In this document: piece by piece, positions 22,518 to 33,400 of the stretch
How positions within the stretch are numbered: position 1 is the stretch's first letter
Layout: each line of letters starts with the position of its first letter
Assembly (NCBI RefSeq): GCF_000003815.2
Contig: NC_049981.1
Coordinates: forward strand, 29,032,669-29,096,668
Source of the DNA: Branchiostoma floridae
Lineage: Eukaryota > Chordata > Leptocardii > Amphioxiformes > Branchiostomatidae
Length of the DNA stretch: 64,000 bases
Direction of reading: 5' to 3'
Position numbers and translations under genes: made by a program
The notes under the pieces: generated by a model
The model's database searches: none
What the model was told of the DNA's origin: nothing
The model's input: only the letters and a program-made list of their open reading frames with translations

Positions 22518-23348
22518 TACTACATCTCACACAATGTTTGACATGGAGTGTACTGTAAACATTGTCACAACTCACAATATGTGGACATGACCACATATCA
22601 TAGCTAGCTTTATATGGCATCTTGTACCAAATTGATATGTTAACCAATCAATTACGATCCCTTTGCAGGATGTATAAATACATACAAGAATGAAATTCTT
22701 GTGTTCAAAACAATTCAAAACTTTCAATTTATGTTTAAGGAAAATATACAGAGAAGGAAAACACTTCGTAGAGAAATTACAAAGATGAGGAGAGGATCTG
22801 CAGTCATAGATTAAATGTATCAAATCGAAAGTCACTTATTCACAATATTGGGTTGTTTACAATATGGTGATAAACACGCAAAGCTGCACCTTTCGTTCTT
22901 GTTCAAAACGATATAAAACTTTTTACGCTATAATCCAATTACATTCTTGTAGGAGATACCCTTAGTGTGTAAAAATAGTTAAATACATCAAATCATGTTT
23001 AGACCTTTGAACCAGTAGTGTTGTTGAATGCTGATTTATTCAATATTAGATATATGTACGTACAATTATACCCACTTGTTAGTATATGTGGTGGACGTAT
23101 TACAAAAGATGCTGTGCCTTTGTTGTGTGTATAAAGAATGTTTGAGCTTGTTTCTGTTAGATTACTTGTTTATGGCGCAAAAGAATAATCACCTTACCTG
23201 TTATTCATACATTGCAGAAATATTTCATAAACGCGTGACATAGTTCTTTTCATTAGAATAGCAAAGTACGCAGAATATTGCTACATAACTTTTTTTGTTG
23301 CCAATTCACGAACTGTTGTTCTTAATATTCATTTTTACAATCAATAAA
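22518..23348 (+). other. Probable 3' UTR of the LAMP-like gene
   Basis: AT-rich, no coding frame, ending at the first AATAAA after the stop (23343-23348). Confidence 0.5.
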
Positions 23349-23778
23349 TGAAAATTGTTTCTGAAATATTGAATCGCGTATGAATTTTATATGAAGTATT
23401 TTGTGTTGTTTTTATACATGTAATTGACAATAGGTGCCCCTGGTCCAGACATTACTGCAACTTATATCTAGGATTTTAAAAAGCCTGCAACGTTATTGTA
23501 TAATCTACCACCCTCTGCTCATATTCTAAGCTGAATACTGCTGATTACTTCTAGAAATAGAACTCGCCCTCCCCATGTCATGACCTTGAGGTCAGGACGG
23601 CTTGTTTTTTTCTGATAGCTCTGTGTGTTGTAAGTTAATCTTCAGCTCATCCAGACCCGGGAACTACGCTTGGCCAAACTTTCACACAATTAAAATGGGA
23701 CACAGTTTCAACTTCATTGTATGCATGGGATTGCATCTTAGAGGTCACTTTTAGATGCATTTTCTCTTTTTTCCTTTA

Positions 23779-24835
23779 GGTCACAGCAAGTAAATTGTAT
23801 GCATGGCATCCTCTATAACGTTACACTCCAAATCTGATGTGAACGCGGGAAAAAATAGGTGGGCAAAGGGTATGGTGCAATGTATATGTTGATCATTGTC
23901 GGTTAGTAACAAAATTTCCACTTTTTTTCTCCAAATTAGGTGAAAATCAATGCGCGCGCCGATGTAAAAAAAAAATTAATTCGATGCATCAAATGACAAT
24001 AACTGTTCTACTGATACAGAAGCGTCGCCTTGCGAACAAGATTATTATTACCATTATTCCAGGCCGGAAGAATTAATTTCTTATCTGTGATTGATCAATA
24101 TCTTAGTGTCTCAAGCATTCTCATTGGTAAAGATGCTACCACGTTGACCAATGGTAGCATATCAATTTAATACGTACGTTATGTATGTTTTACCCTGTCT
24201 ATCAACTTACCCGTCTGCTATTGGTTTCTTTTGTCCAATCATGTTAACAATTGACTCCGTGATAGCCAATCAACTTTAAATTTTTTTTCTTTTCAATGTC
24301 AACGAATGATTTGCATTTTGGTGTTTGATCACTAGGAGGCACTGTGACACCGTGGACTGAATCCGTGTTGTGAAAAAGCTTCAATACGACATTATGTTGT
24401 TTTAACCTTCCTGAACTTTGTTGTTGACGTCGCATAGTTGATTCATAGCGTGGTATCCATTCAAGCCTAGCTCAGATTTGTTCCTGTGATCGCTTCTGCC
24501 GAATTCGGAGCTAGAATTGGACCAATTCCACTGCCAGGTTTGCGCTACTTGGGGAAGGGGGAGGACAATATACGAGTAAAATCTTGAGAACCATGTTAGA
24601 TAGCCGTGTTGACTGTTGTGACTTTTCTTACTTACGATAGCCACGTCTAGAGGTATAAACTGACTCCTATATTCATTTATTGTCAACATAAGGTAAATGC
24701 CGCTGTCCTTGGTGCTGAACATCGTCCACACACAGCTCAAGTGATCACATAGGCAAAGAGTAATGTTTTTTTTCCAAAAGCAGGCGAAAATGAATACAAG
24801 CACTGATGTCATCTATTGAATTTACCATTTAATCA
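23779..24835. mobile_element. Possible decayed relative of the GGCCACAGC Harbinger-like element
   Basis: GGTCACAGCAAGTAAATT at 23779 matches the right TIR of the element at 47177-47718. A second block at about 24784-24830 (CAGGCGAAAATGAATAC, then GATGTCATCTATTGAATTTA) matches its subterminal part in inverted orientation. A third similar block (GGTGAAAATCAATGCGCGCG) lies at about 23939. Boundaries are uncertain. Confidence 0.35.
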
Positions 24836-25316
24836 TAATTTTGCAGAATCTCCGAGCAGCAGTAACAGTTATGACGTTAAGCCATACCTATTCCCTGGTA
24901 TTTGTAAAAAAAAGACTACATTTGTGACCCTGATTGCAATGTGACACAGAATGGCACAAACCGTTGCTCATTGCTTAATCTGTTGCGATCCCCAAAATAC
25001 AAAGTTAGTCCAATGGTAAGTTCCTATGTTTGCCATCAAGTGACCTTCCCAAAGACTTAAGTGGTTCCCATAGGCCATATCAGGTGAGAATGATCGATAG
25101 TGTGGTGACTGTGACTGTCAGTAGGTGCATTTTTCAAGCAAATGTCATGGAAGGGAAGACGTTAGAATGATAACATTCTTTGGTTGCCGTATTTTTCTGC
25201 AACGTAACCCAGTTTGTCACATAATCTCGTTTACAAGACCAATATAACCGTTACTAGGATCTTACTATCTGAGGGTGAAGGACAGAGCTGTCAGTGGCAC
25301 TTTATCATGACGTTTA
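24836..25316. other. Non-coding, nothing recognised
   Basis: One exon-like segment at 24846-24898 was considered and not accepted because its phase fits none of the neighbouring exons. Confidence 0.35.
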
Positions 25317-26910
25317 AAGGGACTGTACGATATTTATCAGGGGGGGAGGGCTGGTGCGTTAGGGGGGGAGGGCCATGTTAATTTTTTTTGAGGTGGGGGG
25401 AGGGCCATGTTAATTTTTTTTTAATAGGGGGGAGGGCCATGTTAATTTTTTTGAAAGAATTGTTTATACTATTTTTGTTTTCATATCTTGACATGGCCCT
25501 AAAACTGATAAAATAAGCCTTCTGAATAGCCTAAAATGCAAGAGCTTCCGGGGGGCTTTGCCCCCCTAGGCCCCCCAAAGTGGCACTGCCCTGGACCAGT
25601 GTTCCCGCAAAGCATACGTCATTCCGTCTACAGACTTATTTTTTTCTGGAAAGACGCACTCGGCTCGGCTGAGTTTCCCAAAATATTTAAGTTACAAAAG
25701 CGGTGCACGGTAAATATGTGAAGAATCCAAAACTATACACTTTATTTTTTATTTAAAACATTTCTTTTGTTTCAAAAAGACAAAATTTGCGGCAGAAAAA
25801 GGGGCCGCAATATTGTTGTCAAGTGTCGATCGAGTCGGCTGTGCACTGGCATTGGCGTCCGTAGCACATGGCGCGGCACACCCCCCTCCCCAGACGGACT
25901 GTCGATCGCAGCGCCCAGCACGTCTTTTCTGGCTACTCCTTCAAGACTACACCGGCACTGATCACTGCCAAAGATGCAGCAGATCGCCCTCCTTCGTATA
26001 ATGTATAACGTTCTTGGTCTACTCTACTCTATGTAAAAAGAAATCCAGCGGTGAGCCAAAGATTTCACGCCGAAAACGGGGTTACCTGAGGTCGCACGAA
26101 ACAAACGCACGCTCGTGGAAAATGACGTCGCGGCCTTGTGAAACCGACCGATTCGATAAATTTGAGTAAAATCATCGGGCAAAATAGAAAAAAAAAACAC
26201 AAGGTGTGATGGCGCCGTTTATTCTATCCTCTGGAAAAACTACTAGCATTTGATGCGGGAGGGCGCAACATCGATCTCACGAGGTAGGCATTCTTTTAAT
26301 ATTCAATACCGGAAAAAAATTGGCAGGATTTTTCCATCTTCCATGGGCTGACGAACTCACTAGCTAGAGCCTTGTTTGGAAGCATCAAAACCCCAAAATT
26401 TTCATATAGACATGACTGGACAAATAATACCCGGGCCAGATCACAGACTGCTGATTCCCCGAGCTTATGGTTATAACGTATTTTTGGAGAGAGGGCGGAC
26501 GTCGATTACTGAAAAACGGGAGTAAAAAAGGCAACCGGCATCCAATCTCAAGGGCATAATTTTCCTCTCAAGTTGCAGGAAATTCTGTTTTAGAGGGTTT
26601 GAAAATCCAAATTTTCCCGGGGGAGCATGCCCCTGGAACCCTGCCCCGACGCTGTGAAAAAATCCTGGCGAGAACACTGGCGCCCTTGTGCCCTGACGTC
26701 TATATTAAGATTATTTTATCGGTTGTTTTTCTACCTGTTTAATGATGCCTGTCGGGGGGAGGGTCATGTTGATTTTTTTTAGGTGGAGGGGGAGGGTCAC
26801 GTTAAATTTTTTTGAGATGGGGGGGAGGGCCATCAAAAATTTTTTTGATCCGACTTCCAATGCACCAGCCCTCCCCCCCCCCCCCCCCGATAAATATCGT
26901 ACGGTCCCTT
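25317..26910. mobile_element. 1.6-kb DNA transposon copy with G-rich subterminal repeats
   Basis: Left end AAGGGACTGTACGATATT is matched by the reverse complement of the right end at 26910, one mismatch in over 20 bp. Both ends carry three or more copies of a GGGGGGAGGGCCATGTTAAT block followed by a T-run. The interior includes GC-rich sequence (25800-26000) with no recognisable transposase. Flanks look like TTAAA/TTAGA, so the target duplication is unclear. It lies just upstream of the INTU 5' region. Confidence 0.75.
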
Positions 26911-27292
26911 AGAACAGTCCGACCGTCACTGTCTGTCGATATAACAACCAAGAACCGTATGTACACAGTCTACGACTATCATATTTGACGTAGGGGAGAA
27001 TCTTCCTTCCGTTCTCTTGGCTGTATACTTTCAAAGCCGTCCCTGGTCTGAATCCAGAGCCTTTACAAAAGCGCCACCTGCTTGACCTAATTCGAATCGT
27101 TCACCAGATCGCGTGCTCGGTACAGTGCTGTGTTGACACTCGAATCGCACGATGTTGGAATCTGCCGCCAGCTTTACACCGAACTGAACCAAGATGGCGT
27201 CGCTGTCAACTTGAAAAACGTCTTGTTGCTAACACGAAGGAGACTTTTGTTTTTCTCCCTAACTGTGGAGTTATGTGTGTTATGTGAGACCC
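26911..27292 (+). promoter_or_regulatory. INTU: INTU promoter / 5' UTR region with YY1-like site and short uORF
   Basis: ACCAAGATGGCG at 27188-27199 matches the YY1 core (AAGATGGC) often found just inside 5' UTRs of housekeeping genes. The ATG in it opens a six-codon uORF (MASLST, stop) ending before the INTU start at 27293. No TATA box was seen. The start site itself cannot be placed. Confidence 0.4.
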
Positions 27293-27402
27293 ATGGCTAC
27301 TCGGCGGTATCCAGAGGACACGTACAGCGGTCCTGAGTCGGACGGGGAGTACAGTGGCTCGCAGAGCGATGTGGACTCCCTCTCGGAGTACTCCGAATCA
27401 GA
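27293..27402 (+). CDS. INTU: INTU coding exon 1 (residues 1-37)
   Basis: [20 protein letters not shown] then a Ser/Asp/Glu-rich stretch, like the acidic Ser-rich start of vertebrate INTU. Donor GA|GTACGC at 27403 leaves phase 2, which fits the next exon. Without splicing the frame ends after eight more codons. Start chosen as the first ATG of the acidic frame. Confidence 0.6.
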
Positions 27403-30400
27403 GTACGCCCAGTTTTTCTTGCTTTTGTAAATCTTTTCCGATCTAAGATGATCAAAGTCGTGCCAAGGAGGTTAATTTTAACCTTCTTGGTTGTGCTAAA
27501 AATGATTTGAGTGTTGAACACGTCCTCATATTCCTTCTCTTAAAGCTGCAAATATCAATTGTATTCATAATAACACACCCCATTTTGCAAGATGAGCAAG
27601 TTGCGTTTATGATTTTCTTTCACAAAATACACAAATATTCTTTCCAAGGTTTCCCCAAAGAGGCCTAAATTGACAATTCAGATGAAATGTTGACCTATTC
27701 CTTGCTAAAACCAAGGAGGTTTATCATCATCAAAACCTCCTTCCTATAAATTGGCATGTTATAGACTAAAGATTCTAATATAATTGTCATTTATGACCAT
27801 CGAATTATGATTGATGAAAATCATGCCATATGTTTTACAAATTTGTTTCTCTATCTTTTGTGTTCATATTGGGTATACGTCATCTAATCCCATTCTGGAT
27901 CGCCCAACCCCCCTGCCCATAGCAGTTTTGTACTCTATTATTAAGATTGTTGTGCTTTTATAACTTGTTGTGTTGTAGATGTTGTGTAGATGATAAAGAT
28001 GTTGTGTTTTTGCATATATGGGTTTTCAATGAACATCTGGAAAGTATTGACATCATTTGGATCTCTCTATCACACTAAAGGCATGTGCATTAGTGAAATA
28101 GACTAGTATTATAGTATTGTCTTTTCTTTTTACATTTGTAATTGTATGTATGTATATTGCAAGAATTGCTCATGTTATTGTTAGTAAGATTGATAATAAT
28201 TTCCCCACTTTTTCACAGTACTCGCCGTAAGACCCAGTCTGGTACTGGGCACACCACAGTGTCCGCTGGGTGGGTTATAGGTACCCTGTGTATGTGTGTT
28301 CTGTTGTAACCTGTATTTGACATGAATGTGATCTGTTGTCAACATTGTCTAACTCATTGACTAACATTACAAGATTGTCTTTTTCCTGCAACTATTTTAC
28401 TTTGGAGTCATTGAAATCAAGTTTTTAAGCTGCTTTCTGCTTTGGTGTTAGAGATGCACCACGTACGATATATCATTTGTTTTTTGTAATGTAAAATTTG
28501 ATTTGCATTGCTATCTTGTATCTCATTGCTCTGTTTAGTATGTTTTTTGAATGCTGTTGAAGATTTTGTTGCTGCACATCTACTTGTACCCTTTTGTGTT
28601 TCACTAATCAGTTAATCAACTTAATGCATTTCTCCAGCACTGATGTACGTACATATGTGCTTAAGGCTAGGTTGCTTTGTTGTGGTGTACTGACAATACA
28701 TGTAGATACATTCTTGTGACATTGAGTCTTTGGTGTCCAGTTCCAGCTACCTGTAGAAAGAGAAAAGGTTAAATGAAAACATATACATATACAAGGCATC
28801 TACATGATAAAAGGATACATGCATATGAATAAAGCACCCTCAGCACTAGCACTGGTTATGAAGTAGTATCAAATTAGTGACTGCGATACTATTACCTGAA
28901 TTACATGTAAGATTTATCTTTCACTGGGACTTCAGTGGAAGACTCGCCAGTCTTTTAACACAAGCAGTATGTCAACATTTTTTCTTTGTTGCTCAAACTC
29001 AAAGGTTGAGATGTTAATGTGTAAGATCATCCGAAACTTCCACAGTGTACATGCAAGGAGGTTATATCACATGTGATATAACCTCCTTGGTACATGTGAG
29101 ATGTGTAAGTTCCTTGTGTTTGATGGGAATACACACTACAGGTAGTTATGAACAGAAGTCATAGCAAACTTGAAACAGAAGTAGCCAAAAGAGTTTTGGA
29201 GTGTGTTTGGTTCACACACAAGGCCTTCAGGAGGGTCGAGGTTCAACAGTTTGTTTACCTACGCTGTGTTTCTTAGCGACTAGTCGTAAATTTGTGCATG
29301 ATTTACATATCTACTCTTGACATTCAGCCGGAGGAGGAACAACATACGTGTAAGTGTGGAGAGTGGGAGGGGTGCGGGTGGTTAGGAGTGTTTGCAGTTG
29401 CCGGGCCTTTTGAGCATGTGACGCCACCATAACTGAGTTTTGATTGAGGTGCTTATTGACACAGGTGATAGGCACACAGTAATGGGTAACACTTTGTTTG
29501 TGAACACCCTGGGGAACTCACTCTCATCAAGAAATGTCAAATGCAAGCTAGTAGTACACAAAACCTTCCCACAATGATGGCACAGTATTTCAGTCAGAGT
29601 AGTTAAGTCACTAATGTCACAACATAATTCTCATTTCTGCGTCTCTTACGATAATCTAGAATCAAAGTCAAGGTATGGATGTAATTATCTGCGGTATTAG
29701 GATTTTATCGTCATGGACTCAGGTGGAAGGATTAGTTTGTGATTAATCTGTTTGTACAGATTGTGCCGCAGATGTTCGCATTAGAGGTTTAATGAAATAT
29801 CCGTCTCAGGTCTTGGCATTGGAGATATTTTTCGTCTCAGACTTCTTGTATCCGGATTGGACATTCTTGCTCTGTTTGGTAGAACTGAAGTACTTGCTCA
29901 AGTTGGAATTTTAATTAGCATCTTGTCAGAACCTAAGTCTTGGTGTCTTAGAGTTGATAATGTGCTAACTTAACGGTGGTCAATATATCATAAGGTAAAT
30001 GCCCCAACCGGTGCAATGGCCGAGTGGGTAGAGTGTTCGCCTTGCATTTGGTAGGTCGTGAGTTCGATCCCCGGCCGAGTCATACCAAAGACTCTAAAAA
30101 TGGTACATGCTGTTTTCTCTGCTTAGCACTCAGCACTAATGAGGAAGAGTATGGAAGTTAAACACACATCACTACCAGCAGACCAGCCCCCTGATGTAGT
30201 GACTTGCACAAATGTGTGGCCCAAGGGCTTCGAAGTGGAGATGGGCGCCACCCCTACGCATCTGTAGATGTATGGGCAAACTTTAAATGTCCCACCTCTT
30301 ATGATGCAGTGTACAAAATACTTTTCTGAGTCAGGTTCCACAGTGTGCAACCTGGGGCAAAAACTAGGTTGCACAACTGAATTTCAAGTTGCACCACCTA

Positions 30401-33400
30401 TAATTCACTAATTTCTGAAAAAAAGGTACAATACATACATGTTTGGCTGATATGAAATGGAGCTGCCTCTGTCCATTTATTTCTTCCAAGTAGATTGAGA
30501 ACAAAATCCAGTTCTGAGGCTCAAAATCTAAGTTGCACCCTGTGCAACCTGAGTTTAGAAGTAAGTTGCACCAAGCAAAAAGTGGTTGCATTTTTTTGCA
30601 ATGTGCATGTGTGCAAGTGGGTATTTTGCACGCTGTATGGCTTATCTTATTTATTTATTTATTTGTATCAGGCCCATGGCCCATAAAAACAGACACAGAA
30701 CAAAGATTTACAAAGCTACACTTACAAATACTTTACATAATGTCGCCAGAATGTGCTGTGGCAAAAGCCGTCCGAGTGTACAAGCACTCTAATTATATCA
30801 TTGTCAGACGACAGCAGGCGTGTTACAAATGAGTAGGTGACCTTGCGGCGCCTTGCGTCAAACATGTCGGTCCGGTTATTCACAAACAACCAACTAGTAC
30901 TTGTATGCCTGCCGACCGAAAAGAGCAGTTTCATTGCGCTGTGGTAAGCCACTCGTAGCTTGGAGATCGTACTCACGCTGTAATTACTCCAGATTTGGGC
31001 ACAATACATCGGGGAGCAATACGCTGAGAACAACTCACTTTTTACCGCCGCTGAGCAGTAACGAAACCGGCGGAGGAGTGAATTTGCCCGAGAATAAAAG
31101 CCTCTGACGTGAGCTCGGATTGCTGCGTCATCCGAAAGATCAGGGGTAATTATATACCCAAGATATGTGGTAGAAGAGGCATACTTTAAGGCGGTACCGT
31201 ACAGCATCAGCGGCGGCAAAGGCATACTCATGCGGAAGCGGCGACACGGAAAGTACATACATAGTGTTTTCGATTCATTAAACAACATGTCAATATCCGC
31301 TCCAGATAGCTCACAAATACTAATCAGTCTCTGCAACGCTTTAACAGACGGACAGACGAGGCAAATGTCATCCGCGTACATCAAGTGGTTGACTAAGGTG
31401 TCCCCAACATAGCAACCGACTCCAGACCTCAGTAGCTCGGTACTCAAATCGGATACATACACATTGAACAAGATTGGTGACAATATGCTGCCTTGAGGCA
31501 AACCATTCATAGCAGTAAATGTATCCGAGAGGGTGTGGCCCCAACGGACACAGAATGACAACGTACTATACCACACGACCAGGAATCTAACTAGGTACAT
31601 CGGAACTCCTCGATCCATAAGTTTTTTAAACAATGTCCAGTGGTTTACACGGTCAAACGCTTTGGATGCGTCCAGAAAACATGCAAATACAGGAGAGCCC
31701 CTTTGTCGATAATACTGAATAATTTCTTTGAGGGCAAATATACATAGATCAGTTCCATGTTTCTTCTTAAATCCGAACTGGTTGCTCGGGGAGCATAGGA
31801 AATCGTCAAGGTATGTCAATAGTACAGATTCGATGACTTTTAACAAGGGACTGGCAATTGCAATCGGACGATAACTGTCCTTGTTCGAAGCATTACAGCT
31901 GGGCTTCTTCAATACAGGGACAAGTACAACGTTCAGAATGCTAGGTGGCACATAGGCGTGTCTAAGCATAGAGGAAATTAAAATTGAAAGCAGAACGGGT
32001 AGTTGGGGCCCGGCGTTCTTAAGATGCTCAGCTGAAATGCCCTGCACGTCACTAGCCTTCCCATTGGATAAGTCATTGATAGCATCACATACCTCTCCTA
32101 CTGTTACCGTGGGTACATCGCTAACATCAGATTCCATTGCATGCATAACAGATGGTTTGTGATTAGCGGAATTAACCGAATTAAACAAGGAACTGTAGTA
32201 GTTTCTCCACATATTGGCAATATCTGTAGCCCCCGTGTAACCATCAACCGTGTTGGGAAGATTTGGCTTGGAGCGGTTTTGCGAACGCAGAGCATTCCAA
32301 AAACTCTTGCAACCCCCCTGATGAAGATGCATGGCAAGCGCGTCCGCTCTAGACTGGGCCTCAGAGCGGCGACACTGCCTCAGTAACAGCTTAAATTTCG
32401 CCCTTGTTTTACGCATGATATTCCAGACCGCTCCATGCCTAGGACGGCCCAACTGCCGCCAGAGAAGGAAAGCATCTCGGGCGGCTTGATGGGCCTCCTT
32501 GACAACGGCGTTCCAGCCGGGTACAGAGTAAGGGGAGGATCGTTTCTTATAAGGGAGAGAAGCGGAGGCGGCGGCAAGAAGAGTGTTTATTATCTGGTTG
32601 GAAAGGTGAAGGATGGCATTCTTATGAGTATCATTATCACAGTTAGGGTTGTTACAGTAGAGAACGTCATCGGGGATGAAGATATTAGATAGGAGTGTAT
32701 TAGAGTAGGTTTGGTAGCGAAGCAGATCGGCTGGAGTTGCGCGTTCCCAATTAACATACATATCCATTTTGCTGTACTACATTGTGGGTTGAAAGAGACA
32801 ATTAGGCCACATCAATTTAGTTCCTTGGTTTACAGGCATTTGAAAGGTAAGATTAAGTAAGTGGACTATACAAGGGCTCGGTGTATATGTCACAGGAGAG
32901 ATGTCGATCCAGTAGAATCGTCGATTCTCCTAGGAGAGATCTCGATCGGAGCTGGTCCTAGGGCCAACTCCGATCGGGGTCTGTCCTAGGAGAATCAACG
33001 ATTCTACTAGTACTAGTATAGATTGCGATCGGGGTCTCTCCTAGGGCCAACTCCGATCCAAACTCAAAGGATGCTAAGATATTGGAAACAGACTGCGATC
33101 GGGATCTCTCCTAGGAGAATCGGCGATGAATGTCCACATGTAAAACTGTATACTGTGGTACAGGTTTTCTCCAGCTACATTTGTAAATTTGTAGGTTGAT
33201 TTGTTGACTTCGTAAAATAGCAAAAAAAATTGTAAAAAAAGAAAAAAAAAAAACAGACCCTATGTACATTTAGTTATTGTCAGATCTAGATATTGACTTT
33301 TTCAGTATTGATTATTTTTTGTTTAACTTGTCTAGTGTGTAAGCCTAAAAACATGCTAACCCCCTTTGGCTCTTGACCTATGACATTCAAGGTCATAATT

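Noticed and set aside
24846-24898. Exon with TTTTGCAG acceptor and GTATTT donor, coding for a Ser-rich piece
   Set aside because: Its open frame needs phase 1 input, which neither candidate upstream exon provides; no homology.
30018-30085. tRNA gene
   Set aside because: Same reason: tRNA-like head of a SINE, with a decayed relative at 48500.
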